The notes beneath the pieces were generated by a model that was not told the DNA's origin, made no database searches, and worked only from the letters and a program-made list of their open reading frames with translations. A stretch of 51,183 bases of DNA from Flammeovirgaceae bacterium (GTDB lineage Bacteria; Bacteroidota; Bacteroidia; Cytophagales; Cyclobacteriaceae), in NCBI GenBank assembly GCA_021298355.1, contig JAJTEH010000016.1:1-51183 (forward strand), read 5' to 3'. Position 1 is the first letter of the stretch; every line of letters starts with the position of its first letter. Both the position numbers and the translations under genes were made by a program. Of the stretch, positions 21,384 to 31,760 are shown piece after piece.

Positions 21384-23663
21384 TTATTGCAGCAATGCTT
21401 TTAACTTTTGTAAAGCCGTTTCGTTGGCTTGTGTGTGAATGTTTTCGGTTACGCCCGCTTTCTCGCGTGCAGTAAGTCGCCAGCTTAAAGATGCACGTGC
21501 ATTGTTTTGTCTGATACTATCCATCTCATTTAGAATATCAACATACGTTTCGGCCTGGTATTGAAGATCTACTCTTTCAATTTTTCCATTGAACCACGTG
21601 GTAGCATACCCCAATAAATTATCGCTGGTTATATCCTGAAAGTTTTCGAAATTATTATACACAGAACTAATAGGTTGCGAAAAATTATCGACAATGGTTT
21701 GCCCGGTTTTATCGCTTACCATACTTAGTTTGGGCGAATCGCGAATAGATAAAATCACAATACCATCTGTGTTCTCAGCAATCCAATCTTTAAAAGCAAA
21801 CAGAAAGCGTACGGCATCGGTTAAACCAAAATTGTCGGAGATACCGGCATCCATAATTTCAATAGCCGGTTCGGTTGGCAAAGTTGTATTGGGAGTGATG
21901 TACGGAAAAGTAGCACTCATGCGCAAGGCAGAAAGAAAGCGTAAACTATCGCCTTGGTGTTCTTTAAACAAATGACTGAAATCGGCACCGCTGTATTTTG
22001 CATTTTCGTAGCCGGGCATTTGCAAGCGATCGGCATTCATATACGACACCGGTAATGCGCTAATAAAAATTTTTCGTCCATCGTTAACAACAGTGGGAGT
22101 GAGAATCAACATGGGTATAACACCTTGTAACTCGTAGGGGCGATAAGCGATAACAGGTTTATCCATTAACTCTTCCGTTATTTTATTTAATTGATCTTCG
22201 AAAGTATAACCTCTGTCTTTAGTGTACGATAAACCTCCGTATTCAAATTTGCTAAAGCCAACAAATAAATCGTTAGCGAGTAAACTAAAGATCAAAGGGT
22301 TAAGATTATCTGTAGAAATTTTTTGTCGGTGGCGTGCTGCGTAAGGCTGCACAGGCTTACCTAACTTCTCTCGTAGTTTTAATTCTCTAAAGTAACTGGC
22401 GCCAATCAATCCTCCCGAAGCTCCGGTTATCAACATAGTTTGTTCTAATAATTTCCCACCACTTAAACTATCGGCTTGTTGCAAAGCATTTAACGACCAC
22501 AAGGCAGCACGCTTTCCACCACCGGATACACAAACGAAAACCATTTTCGGTTTTTTGCTTGCCGGAAATTTAGCGCGCCAATTATTTAAGGCAGTTAATG
22601 TAAGGACTTTATCGTGTTGTTGTACGAGGCTGTCGTTTACGGCAGCTAATGTTTTTACATTGTATGCCACAGGCGTTTTGGTATAATCTAACCCAAAAGC
22701 CTGGTAGGTTTTATCAAAGAATTTTTCGCCCGTTAACCAATTGATAAAAATAAAAACAACTAAGCCTGCTGTTAACGACCAGCCACCAAACCAATAGGCA
22801 AACGCTCCGGTAAGCATGATGAGGATGGTAAGAAAAATCATGAAGCTGGCACCCACCGGAAGCTGAAAGGCAGCGTAATCTTTAAAGATGCCGAGTATCA
22901 AAACAAAAACAAAAATGAGCGATTGAATAACAACGAGATTAAAATGATTTTGGTCGAACACTTGTAAAACAGTAGACTTATCATAGAAAGAAGTTTCTTC
23001 TACTTTCTTAAATCGAAAATTAAAACTAAGGTAGTTATCGACACGCACTTGTTTTTTTCTGGCGATGTCTAATTTTTTCATGGCACTTGCGCGCGTCATG
23101 TGTACTTTTTGTTTTAGCTTTTCATCGATGCGACAAACGACATACTTAAAAATGTCTTTATTAGTATAGCCAAAGTATAAAAGAAAGGTGGCCGTCATGG
23201 CAACAAAGCCAACCAAAAATCCGCTGATGTTCCAAAATACTTGAAGTGTGCTGGTGTACTGATTGTTAATTTGGAAAACAATCATCTCGTACAAGTATAT
23301 GGATAGAAAAGTAAGCGGCAGAATACTATTGTTTAAACAAAACTTAGTAAAAGGTTTTGGCAAAGTACCCACAAAAGAAAACCGATGGCCATCGCTTATG
23401 TAGCACGTAACATGAAAAGCCATGGTAAAACCGGCAGTAGCAATACCTACAAACAAAAAGCTGGTGAAATTTACTTTGTTTAAATATTCAGGATCTAAAA
23501 ACAAATAGGGAATGCCCATGTATTTACCGAAGGCTCCGGTAATCATGGCAAGCAAAACAAGCCAAAATAAAATTAGAAATTGATTGCGTTTAAAATGATT
23601 CAGTAATAACTGAACAGGAAAAGAATACCAAAATGCGTCAACAATATTTTTAAACTTTACCAT
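21384..23663 (-). CDS. Integral membrane patatin-like phospholipase
   Basis: 759 residues from ATG 23663; a TTG eight codons upstream is the alternative. The N-terminal ~330 residues hold about eight transmembrane helices (for example LILFWLVLLAMITGAF, LVVIQSLIFVFVLILGIF, FMIFLTILIMLTGAFAYWF). The C-terminal ~400 residues are a patatin domain: oxyanion-type CVSGGGKRAALW near residue 380, nucleophile elbow TGASGG (GxSxG) near 415, and catalytic Asp in IMDAGISDNFG near 602. It would hydrolyse acyl esters of lipids at the inner face of the membrane. The bipartite membrane-patatin layout occurs in Bacteroidota; the physiological substrate is unknown. It is convergent with the methyltransferase and divergent from the AddA-like gene, and stands alone on its strand. 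Confidence 0.85.
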   Translation of the reverse strand: MVKFKNIVDAFWYSFPVQLLLNHFKRNQFLILFWLVLLAMITGAFGKYMGIPYLFLDPEYLNKVNFTSFLFVGIATAGFTMAFHVTCYISDGHRFSFVGTLPKPFTKFCLNNSILPLTFLSIYLYEMIVFQINNQYTSTLQVFWNISGFLVGFVAMTATFLLYFGYTNKDIFKYVVCRIDEKLKQKVHMTRASAMKKLDIARKKQVRVDNYLSFNFRFKKVEETSFYDKSTVLQVFDQNHFNLVVIQSLIFVFVLILGIFKDYAAFQLPVGASFMIFLTILIMLTGAFAYWFGGWSLTAGLVVFIFINWLTGEKFFDKTYQAFGLDYTKTPVAYNVKTLAAVNDSLVQQHDKVLTLTALNNWRAKFPASKKPKMVFVCVSGGGKRAALWSLNALQQADSLSGGKLLEQTMLITGASGGLIGASYFRELKLREKLGKPVQPYAARHRQKISTDNLNPLIFSLLANDLFVGFSKFEYGGLSYTKDRGYTFEDQLNKITEELMDKPVIAYRPYELQGVIPMLILTPTVVNDGRKIFISALPVSYMNADRLQMPGYENAKYSGADFSHLFKEHQGDSLRFLSALRMSATFPYITPNTTLPTEPAIEIMDAGISDNFGLTDAVRFLFAFKDWIAENTDGIVILSIRDSPKLSMVSDKTGQTIVDNFSQPISSVYNNFENFQDITSDNLLGYATTWFNGKIERVDLQYQAETYVDILNEMDSIRQNNARASLSWRLTAREKAGVTENIHTQANETALQKLKALLQ

Positions 23664-23771
23664 ATCAGACCAACTACAATTATTCAATATATGTAATTTT
23701 AACCATAATGATAAAACTATCTATCTTTTTTACCGTCACTGTTTGTCGTAATCCTTAACTTTCTTGCTGAT

Positions 23772-26700
23772 ATGAAGGAAGCAGTATTTTCGGTTTATCG
23801 CTCATCTGCAGGTTCGGGTAAAACCAGAACTTTGGCAAAGGAATATTTGCTGTTGGCCCTACAAAACCAAGGTGATTATTACAAACACATTTTGGCAGTA
23901 ACCTTTACGAATAAGGCAACGCAAGAAATGAAAGGTAGAATTGTTGCCTATCTCGTACAATATGCCAATGGAAAGTTCGATGATTTAGCGAATGAGCTGA
24001 TGCAAGAATTGCAAATCAACGAGCACGAACTCAGAAAAAGATGTCAGGCATTACAAGTTCACATCCTGCATCACTATGGAAACTTTGGAATTTCCACCAT
24101 CGATACTTTCTTTCAGAAAATCATTCGTTCGTTTACACGAGAGTCGGGCTTGGCTGGAGATTTTACTCTGGAATTGGATACACCACGTGTGATAGAAGAT
24201 GTAGTAGCGCGCATGATTGCCAATATCGGTCAAGAAGAAACGCTCACCAAAAACATCATCGCCTTTGCAAAAAGTAAATTAGAAGAAGGCAAACCTTGGA
24301 ACATTCAACAAGAGTTAGCCAATTTTGCAGCAGAAGTTTTTAAAGAAGAATTCAGGTTAATTGAAGATGAAGTTTTTGCAGCAGCCAATCAACCAGATTT
24401 TTTTACAAAACTTTCTGAAAAGGTTTTTAGCACGACACAGCTTTTTTTCAGCAACATAAGAAAGCAGGCGAAAGAGATAGAGAAAAAAATCGCACAGCAA
24501 CATTTACAACAACATACATTTAAATATGGGAAGAGCAGTGCGTATCAGTTCATTAGAAAAATTTCACGAATAAAGAATGATGCCAACCTCACTCAAACCT
24601 TTGGTGCACGTTCACAAAAAGAATTTTTGCTTTCCAAAGGGTGGACTGCCGATGAATCCATACAGCATTGGTTGGATGATAACGTAATGCCTGCGTATGA
24701 GGAAATCATTCGCTATTTCCAACTGGAAGGACCAAAAGTAGCAGCTTGCCAAATTCTGCTCAAACAATATCACACGTTTAGTTTGTTGTTATACTTTATA
24801 CAAGAGTTAAAAGCGTATAAAGAAGAACAAAACATTTTATTATTGTCCGATTCTCCTAAACTATTGAATGGTATCATTGCCGGAAGCGATACCCCTTTTA
24901 TATATGAAAAGGCCGGTTCGTTTTATAAGAATTTTTTAATAGATGAGTTTCAGGACACCTCTTTATTGCAATGGAATAATTTTAAACCCCTTGTTTTAAA
25001 TAGTATAGATCAAGGTTATCCATGCGCTGTGGTTGGCGATGTAAAGCAATCTATTTATCGTTGGCGAGGAGGTGATTTAGCGTTGTTGCAAAAAAAAGTA
25101 ATACACGATGCAGGTTCATACAGAACAGCAATCAAGCAACTGAACACCAATTACCGAAGCGCAGAAACGCTTGTGCAGTTTAATAATACTTTTTTTGATT
25201 TTATAACCCATCAATTTTTCTCAGGTACAGAAGTAAGCGATATCTATGCTGATGTAAAACAACATGTGTTTCATCATACAAAAGGAGAAGTGCAGGTTCA
25301 ATTTTTTGCTAAGGATGGAAATAAAAGCGATTGGAAGGAAGACGCGCTGGAAAGCATGGCGAAGTATATCGAACAGTTACAAGAAAAGAAAATCCCTTTA
25401 AGTGAAATAGCCATACTGGTAAGAAATAAAAAGGATGGTCAACTCATTGCTAATTTTCTGTTAGCCAAAGCAAAGGAAAGCCCTGCTTATCGGTACGATG
25501 TAATATCTAACGAATCTCTATTGGTTGCTCAGGCATTATCTGTTCAGGTAATCGCTGCATGTTTGGCGTATTTGCAAAGACCCGATCATTTACTAGCCAG
25601 AACTAATTTATTACTAGCGTGGCAGCAAATCAATAAAAAAGAAATTGATCACGATGCGTTTTCTGTAAGCAATTTAGAAGTATTCGAAAGTTTTTTACCT
25701 ACAGCGTTTACCAAAAGTAAATCCATCTGGAGAAGATTGCCTTTGTATGAATTAACAGAAAAAATTATCGGAGCTTTTCAATTGTATCACGTAGCGGGTG
25801 AGCAATTGCATCTTCAAACTTTTCTCAATCATGTTTTAGATTTTACAGGCAAAGAAAGAAATTCATTGCAAGCCTTTCTGCAAAGTTGGGAGTGGCAAAG
25901 TACGCAACTGAGCATTCAGGTGTCGGATCAGGTAAATGCTGTTCGTATTGTTACCATTCATAAATCAAAAGGGTTGCAATACCCAATTGTGCTTATTCCA
26001 TTTTGCGATTGGAGTTTAGATCACGAAAAATCTCCTTTGTTGTGGGTGAAGGCAAAAAAAGAAGATGTGGGTGTTGATGGATATTTGCCCATTCGTTATG
26101 GCAAAGATTTGGAGCAAACCATTTTTGAGCCAGATTATGTGATAGAGAAAAGAAAAGCTTTGTTAGATAACCTAAACTTATTGTACGTAGCCCTTACGCG
26201 TGCCGAAAAAGGTTTATGGTTAGGTGCACCAGGAAAGAAAGAAACGAAAGATTGTAAAGATGTAGCCGACTTACTTTTCCTTTCACTCAATCATCAGGAA
26301 GAGTGGCAAAGGAATTGGAAGACAAACGGTATACATTGGCAAATGGGTGAAATGGATGTTCATCCGAATGAGCAAGTAGAAGCAACCTCTAAAACACATT
26401 TTGTTTATCCGGTGTATGATTGGAGAAAGCGCCTGGTTTTGCGAACCAGTATCGACAACCCTTTTTTACAGCAATCGAAAGTAAAAGATTTGCGTTTGCA
26501 GGGTGTTCGTTTGCATAAAGTGTTGCAATACATTTACGACAAAACAGATGTGGCATTAGCAGTAGAAAAGGCCATTAACGATGGTTTATATGGTCTACCC
26601 GAAAAAGAAAACCTTACAAAATCCATTCAGCAAATTGTTTATCATCCTCAGCTTGAAAATTGGTTTTCATCTTCCTGGCAAATAAAAACAGAAGCAAGTA

Positions 26701-26954
26701 TTCTGTTGCCCGATGCTGGCGAAAAGCGTTTAGACCGTTTAATGCTTAACGATAAAGAAATTATCATCCTCGATTATAAAAGCGGAGAAGAGAGAAAAGA
26801 GGATCAACTACAGATGAAGGAATACATGACCATTGTACGTACCATGTACCAGTTGCCGGTAAAAGGGTTTTTGTATTATCTGGGTTTGGATAAGTTGGTA
26901 GAAGTAAAAAACACTGGAGGTAAACATCAAGCACAACTACAATTGAACATGTAA
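23772..26954 (+). CDS. AddA/RecB-like helicase-nuclease
   Basis: 1060 residues, a UvrD-type superfamily 1 helicase with a C-terminal RecB nuclease domain. Visible motifs: Walker A SSAGSGKT (11-18), AVTFTNKATQEMK (motif Ia), FLIDEFQDTS (motif II), VVGDVKQSIYRWRGG (motif III), QLNTNYRS (motif IV), VTIHKSKGLQYPIVLIPF (motif V), LLYVALTRAEKGLW (motif VI). The nuclease core is KRLDRLML, then IIILDYKSG with D1001 and K1003, then QLQMKEY. With the overlapping downstream gene it forms the recombinational double-strand-break repair complex of Bacteroidota, which resects ends for RecA. The ATG follows an AT-rich leader with no ribosome-binding site. All catalytic motifs are intact. Confidence 0.92.
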   Translation: MKEAVFSVYRSSAGSGKTRTLAKEYLLLALQNQGDYYKHILAVTFTNKATQEMKGRIVAYLVQYANGKFDDLANELMQELQINEHELRKRCQALQVHILHHYGNFGISTIDTFFQKIIRSFTRESGLAGDFTLELDTPRVIEDVVARMIANIGQEETLTKNIIAFAKSKLEEGKPWNIQQELANFAAEVFKEEFRLIEDEVFAAANQPDFFTKLSEKVFSTTQLFFSNIRKQAKEIEKKIAQQHLQQHTFKYGKSSAYQFIRKISRIKNDANLTQTFGARSQKEFLLSKGWTADESIQHWLDDNVMPAYEEIIRYFQLEGPKVAACQILLKQYHTFSLLLYFIQELKAYKEEQNILLLSDSPKLLNGIIAGSDTPFIYEKAGSFYKNFLIDEFQDTSLLQWNNFKPLVLNSIDQGYPCAVVGDVKQSIYRWRGGDLALLQKKVIHDAGSYRTAIKQLNTNYRSAETLVQFNNTFFDFITHQFFSGTEVSDIYADVKQHVFHHTKGEVQVQFFAKDGNKSDWKEDALESMAKYIEQLQEKKIPLSEIAILVRNKKDGQLIANFLLAKAKESPAYRYDVISNESLLVAQALSVQVIAACLAYLQRPDHLLARTNLLLAWQQINKKEIDHDAFSVSNLEVFESFLPTAFTKSKSIWRRLPLYELTEKIIGAFQLYHVAGEQLHLQTFLNHVLDFTGKERNSLQAFLQSWEWQSTQLSIQVSDQVNAVRIVTIHKSKGLQYPIVLIPFCDWSLDHEKSPLLWVKAKKEDVGVDGYLPIRYGKDLEQTIFEPDYVIEKRKALLDNLNLLYVALTRAEKGLWLGAPGKKETKDCKDVADLLFLSLNHQEEWQRNWKTNGIHWQMGEMDVHPNEQVEATSKTHFVYPVYDWRKRLVLRTSIDNPFLQQSKVKDLRLQGVRLHKVLQYIYDKTDVALAVEKAINDGLYGLPEKENLTKSIQQIVYHPQLENWFSSSWQIKTEASILLPDAGEKRLDRLMLNDKEIIILDYKSGEERKEDQLQMKEYMTIVRTMYQLPVKGFLYYLGLDKLVEVKNTGGKHQAQLQLNM

Positions 26955-29854
26955 TGAAAACATTTTTAGCAGAATTAGCCGCTTCGATTGTACAAACGCA
27001 TGCATCGTTAGATGATGTTGTTATTGTTTTTCCAAATAGAAGGGCGGTGTTGTATGCCAAACAAAACATCAGCAAACATATCGATCGGCCACAGTTTGCG
27101 CCTTCCTTCTTTACGGTTGAGGAGTTTATGAATTTGTTTACAACCAGAAAAGAAGCAGATAAACTTACGTTGGTATATGCCTTGTATGAAGTGTATAAGG
27201 AGAAAGTTTGGTTGGCCAATCCGGAAGAAAACTTTTCTGTTCAATCATTTATTGAGTTTTTCTTTTGGGGAGATATGTTGTTGCGCGATTTTGATGAGCT
27301 GGATAAATACCTGGTGCAACATCAGCAATTGTTTACCGATTTATCGAATCAAAAAGAATTAGAAACTTTATTCGAGTATTTAAGCGAAGATCAGATTTTT
27401 TATATTCAGGAGTTTCTAGGTTCCATCGAAAAGGAAAACACTACTACTCACGAACAGTTTTTACGAATTTGGAAATCCCTTCGAGAAGTGTATCAAACTT
27501 TTAATGCCAGATTAATAGAGAAAGGTTTGGCTTATACGGGAGCGTTGCACAAAGAAGTTTGTTACAAAATTGAAAATAGTACTGTTGATGCCCTGCCTAT
27601 TGAAATCAAAAATAAACAACTAGTATTTGCCGGATTCAATGCCTTAACACTAGCGGAAGAAAAAGTAATTTCATTTTTTATAAAAGAATTTGGAGCTAAA
27701 GTTTTTTGGGATGCTGATCAATATTATGTAAAGGATAGCAATCAGGAAGCGGGAACATTTTTAAGAGAATATCAACAACAAAGTATTTTATCCAAAACAT
27801 TTGAGGGTATTCCGGCTAATTTTAATAAGAAAGCCGAAGATCAACGCATCATTCCCTTATTAGGATTTACACAACCGGTATCGCAAGCGAAACATGTAAG
27901 CGTTTTAATTCAAGCTGCATTAGAATCAGGAATTGCCGAAGATCAGATTGTGGTTGTATTGCCCGATGAAAAATTATTGATACCAGTTTTAAATGCTATA
28001 CCAGATCGGGTGCAACATGTTAACATTACGATGGGATATGGTTTAAGTCAAACACCTGTTTTTTCTTTGTTCGAATGTTTGTTGGATGTACAAGTGAAAT
28101 CTACAAAGCATGTTGGCAATCACCAGGTTATCACGAACGTTTTGATGCATCCGTACATCATGGCACTTGCTGAAAAAGATTGTCTGCGTATTCAAAGAGA
28201 AATAATTAGTCAAAATCAATTACAAATCAATTGGTCGTTTTGGAAAGAGCAAAACGAGTTGTTCAAATTGATATTTGCTAAGAAAGAAATTCATGAATTT
28301 CACACGTATGTAACGGATGTTATTTTGTTTATTGCTCAGCACGAGGCAATTGGAAACATTGATAAAGAATTTCTCTATCACTTCTTTACCGTGTGGAATA
28401 AGATAAGTAATTTCCTTACACTCGATATTGAGGAGAAGCTAGCAGATAATTCCAAAAATGAAGCCAAGCAATGGAAAGCCTTACATCGATTTATTAAACA
28501 ATTTATTCAAACGGAAAAAATTCCATTTGCAGGAGAACCTTTAAAAGGTTTGCAAATTATGGGCGTATTGGAAACCCGCAACCTCGATTACCACTATGTA
28601 ATTATGTTGAGTTTAAACGAAGGTGTTTTGCCTTCGGGAAGCCAGCGCGGAACGTACATTCCTTTTAACATTCGTAAAGCCTATTTGTTACCAACACCAG
28701 AGCATCAGGATGCGATGTATGCTTATTTATTTTATCGTATACTACAACGAGCTGAAAAAATAACGCTACTCTATACTACACAAGCCGATAAAGCAGGACA
28801 AGGAGAAGTGAGTAGGTTTGTGCAACAGGTACAATTCGAATCGGGCTGGAATATCCAACACACTATTATGGAGACGGAGGTTTTCTTACCCGATAATCCG
28901 ATTATTGAAATAAAGAAATCTAAAGGAATCATTCAACAACTCAATCAAATTCTGGAAGGAAATCATCCTGGCAGAAAGGGGTTATCGCCTTCCGGTTTTA
29001 CAACCTATTTAGAATGTTCTTTGAAATTTTATTTCAGACAAATTGCCGGTATCAGGATGCCAAATGAAGTGGAAGAAGAAATTGATAATCGCGTATTGGG
29101 AAATTTACTCCATTTAATTATGGAGAAATTTTATAAGAAATTAATGAATGAAACAAAATCGATTCACATCACCGCTCATTCAATTGAAGAGCAACTAAAA
29201 ACCTTATCCTTCATAATTGACGAAGTTTTTGCTGAATACTATACATTAACCATAGATGAAGCAAAACAATTATCCGGACAACAATTGTTGGTAAAAAATT
29301 TAATTGCGCGTTTTGTAACACGCATTGTTGAATTAGATAAACAATATGCACCCTTCGATTTGTTAGCGCTTGAATTAGATTCACTGAAAAAGGAGATTCA
29401 ATTAGAGAATGGTAAGAAAGTGTATATAGCTGGCGTTATCGACAGGTTAGATGTAAAAGATAACTGTTTGCGCATTGTAGATTATAAAACCGGTTCGGAT
29501 GAAATTCAATTCGAAAGTGTAGCAACTATGTTTGAAGACATGGGTAAATACAAAGGTGTGTTACAAACTTTTTATTATGCCTTACTGGTTTCATCGAGTG
29601 AGTTTTACAAGCCTCAACATAAAGTAAAACCGGGTTTGTTGAACCGAGTGAATATTTTTGATCAAGATTTTCAGTTCGGAATTAGAGTTGAAGAAGATAT
29701 TCTGGAAGATGTTGTTCCGCTCTTACCTGAGTTTGAATCAAAAGTAAAAAGTAAGATTGAAGAAATTTTAGATGAAGAAAAGGCATTCAGCCAAACGGAT
29801 GATGTAGCGCAATGCAGAAAATGTGAGTTTAATGTTATTTGTAAAAGAGCGTAG
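26954..29854 (+). CDS. AddB-like PD-(D/E)xK nuclease subunit
   Basis: 966 residues; its ATG shares one base with the AddA-like stop (TAATG), indicating translational coupling. The N-terminal part has a degenerate helicase-like fold (VVIVFPNRRAVLYAK). The C-terminal nuclease has GVIDRLD, then LRIVDYKTG with D843 and K845. Four cysteines fit an iron-sulfur staple as in AddB: C688 (YLECSLKFYF), then C954, C957 and C963 in CRKCEFNVIC at the very end. It pairs with the upstream helicase for processing of DNA double-strand breaks. The lack of a standard Walker A is expected for AddB-type subunits of this phylum. Confidence 0.9.
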   Translation: MKTFLAELAASIVQTHASLDDVVIVFPNRRAVLYAKQNISKHIDRPQFAPSFFTVEEFMNLFTTRKEADKLTLVYALYEVYKEKVWLANPEENFSVQSFIEFFFWGDMLLRDFDELDKYLVQHQQLFTDLSNQKELETLFEYLSEDQIFYIQEFLGSIEKENTTTHEQFLRIWKSLREVYQTFNARLIEKGLAYTGALHKEVCYKIENSTVDALPIEIKNKQLVFAGFNALTLAEEKVISFFIKEFGAKVFWDADQYYVKDSNQEAGTFLREYQQQSILSKTFEGIPANFNKKAEDQRIIPLLGFTQPVSQAKHVSVLIQAALESGIAEDQIVVVLPDEKLLIPVLNAIPDRVQHVNITMGYGLSQTPVFSLFECLLDVQVKSTKHVGNHQVITNVLMHPYIMALAEKDCLRIQREIISQNQLQINWSFWKEQNELFKLIFAKKEIHEFHTYVTDVILFIAQHEAIGNIDKEFLYHFFTVWNKISNFLTLDIEEKLADNSKNEAKQWKALHRFIKQFIQTEKIPFAGEPLKGLQIMGVLETRNLDYHYVIMLSLNEGVLPSGSQRGTYIPFNIRKAYLLPTPEHQDAMYAYLFYRILQRAEKITLLYTTQADKAGQGEVSRFVQQVQFESGWNIQHTIMETEVFLPDNPIIEIKKSKGIIQQLNQILEGNHPGRKGLSPSGFTTYLECSLKFYFRQIAGIRMPNEVEEEIDNRVLGNLLHLIMEKFYKKLMNETKSIHITAHSIEEQLKTLSFIIDEVFAEYYTLTIDEAKQLSGQQLLVKNLIARFVTRIVELDKQYAPFDLLALELDSLKKEIQLENGKKVYIAGVIDRLDVKDNCLRIVDYKTGSDEIQFESVATMFEDMGKYKGVLQTFYYALLVSSSEFYKPQHKVKPGLLNRVNIFDQDFQFGIRVEEDILEDVVPLLPEFESKVKSKIEEILDEEKAFSQTDDVAQCRKCEFNVICKRA

Positions 29855-30092
29855 TGTATTTAAAATACGTAGAGAAATTTTCTTCTACTATTTTAAATTG
29901 TGTACGAAGCATAGTTAAGCAATAAGATTAGGGTTTGTTTAAATTCCTGAAAGCTAGTTCACCCTGTTTCTGCCTGGCCGGAAGACGTATACCTCCTATA
30001 CTCTTTTATGTGCGGATGAGGATGAGGTAAAACGTATAGTTTGTTTTCTTTTTTCAGAATTTATACAGATATTCAGAACGGATAGTAAATGT

Positions 30093-31742
30093 TTATTTAA
30101 CTTTTCCTTTACCATAAACTGCTCTGCCGGGTAATGCTCCGGTATGTTCACCTTGTTTTAATACAAGCGTTCCATTTACCCAAACATACTCAACTCCTTC
30201 GGCATATAGTCTAGGGTTATCAAAAGTTGCTTTGTCGCTGATTTGGTTGGGGTCGAACACCACTACATCCGCATAGTTTCCAATTGTTAAACTTCCACGT
30301 TTTTCAATTCCAAGTCTTGATGCCGGTAATTGAGATAAACGATGGATGGCTTCTTCCAAAGAAAATAGTTTCTCTTCGCGTACATATTTTCCTAAAACTC
30401 GGGCAAAGGTTCCATACGCACGCGGATGTGTGCCCCAATCAGCGAATGTTTTGGTATTGCCCATAGAGGCACCATCAGAACCAAAGGTTACAAAGGGTAA
30501 TGCTAACATTTTGCGCATGTTGTTTTCTGAAATCAAAAAATAAACAGCCGCTCCAGGCGATTTATCTCTCACCAATAAATCGAGTAAGGTCTCATCAGCA
30601 TCTTTGCCATGCAGGCGAGCTACCTCATCTAAACGTTTTCCTCTATACAGTTGATTCAAACTATCCAACCGAAAACCTAAAATCATCACATCTTTAGGAT
30701 CAGAATTTTTGGATGGTATGCCCATTCGCATTTCATATAAAACTTTTTTACGGGTAGCTGGATTACGCAAACGCTTTCTCATTTCTTTGGCTCCACCTTC
30801 TTGCACCCAATCTGGTAAGCGCGCTGTTAAGGCAGTATTACTGGCAGCATACGGATACATGTTCGCTGTAATTTTCAATCCGGCTCGGTTGGCGCTGTCA
30901 ATCTTATAGAGCACCGTGTCTATTTTATTCCAGTTGCGCTCGTGGTTAATTTTGAGGTGATATATTTCAGCTGGTAGGTTGGCTTCTCTTGCAATCGTAA
31001 AAGTTTCATGGAGTGCCTGAAATATAAAATCACTTTCGCTGCGCATGTGGGTGATGTACATGCCTTTATAGCGCGCTGCAATTTTTGCCAATGCAATAAG
31101 CTCTTCTGTATCGGAAAAAGAAGCAGGCGGATAAATAAGAGAAGTACCTAAACCCAATGCACCTTCTTGCATGGCTTCTTCTACTAATTTTTCCATCTTC
31201 TTTAATTCATCTGCGTTGGCTTTTCTTTTGGCATAGCCCATAGCATAATAACGCACAGTTGTATGGCCAATAAAGGAACCCACGTTCGGGCTCACTCCTT
31301 TTTTGGTTAACCACTGTAGGTAACCTCCTAAGGTTGTCCATAAACTATCTACAGGTTTACTAAGATTTCTTTTTACCGGACCGGGCGACCAACCTTCTCC
31401 AAATATTTCGAGTGTAACACCTTGTTTAATATTGGACAAAGATTTTCCATCCATCAACAAACTTTTATCGGCCCAACTAAGCATGTTGATAAACCCAGGG
31501 CTTACTGCTTTTCCACTTGCATCTATTTCTGTTTTGCCTTGTGTATTAGGTAACGTACCAATATACGCTATCGTATCTTGATTAATACCGATATCAGCAA
31601 TAAACGGTTTTTGTCCGCTGCCATCGTAAACAGTTCCATTTTTTATGAGTACATCAAATGTTTTTTTCTCTTGGGCACTACATGTTTGTAAAATGAAAAT
31701 GGCACCAAAAATCAGTAAACTTTTTTTGATGCCATCTATCAT
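30093..31742 (-). CDS. Secreted N-acyl-D-amino-acid deacylase-like amidohydrolase with altered metal site
   Basis: 549 residues. The signal peptide (about 1-23, IFGAIFILQTCSA) implies export, with C21 a possible lipid site. The fold is the D-aminoacylase branch of the amidohydrolase superfamily: DVLIKNGTVYDGSG, a TIM barrel with YITHMRSE, EIYHLKINH and FGSDGAS, and a C-terminal GNYADVVVFDP strand. The usual metal HxH after the first strand (PGFIDxHxH) is replaced by PGFINMLSWAD (82-92), and the cysteine ligand motif GNCG is replaced by FGEGWS. The later histidines and aspartate are kept. It may use one metal or act on a different substrate. It is convergent with the AddB gene and has the same direction as speA, 18 bp downstream of it, so the two could share a transcript. 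Confidence 0.82.
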   Translation of the reverse strand: MIDGIKKSLLIFGAIFILQTCSAQEKKTFDVLIKNGTVYDGSGQKPFIADIGINQDTIAYIGTLPNTQGKTEIDASGKAVSPGFINMLSWADKSLLMDGKSLSNIKQGVTLEIFGEGWSPGPVKRNLSKPVDSLWTTLGGYLQWLTKKGVSPNVGSFIGHTTVRYYAMGYAKRKANADELKKMEKLVEEAMQEGALGLGTSLIYPPASFSDTEELIALAKIAARYKGMYITHMRSESDFIFQALHETFTIAREANLPAEIYHLKINHERNWNKIDTVLYKIDSANRAGLKITANMYPYAASNTALTARLPDWVQEGGAKEMRKRLRNPATRKKVLYEMRMGIPSKNSDPKDVMILGFRLDSLNQLYRGKRLDEVARLHGKDADETLLDLLVRDKSPGAAVYFLISENNMRKMLALPFVTFGSDGASMGNTKTFADWGTHPRAYGTFARVLGKYVREEKLFSLEEAIHRLSQLPASRLGIEKRGSLTIGNYADVVVFDPNQISDKATFDNPRLYAEGVEYVWVNGTLVLKQGEHTGALPGRAVYGKGKVK

Positions 31743-31760
31743 GGTAGTGATTGTATTTAA

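Noticed and set aside
29855-30092. tRNA or small RNA between the AddB and amidohydrolase genes
   Set aside because: No cloverleaf or T-loop is found; only a weak hairpin (GTAGA..TCTAC) that may end the AddB transcript.
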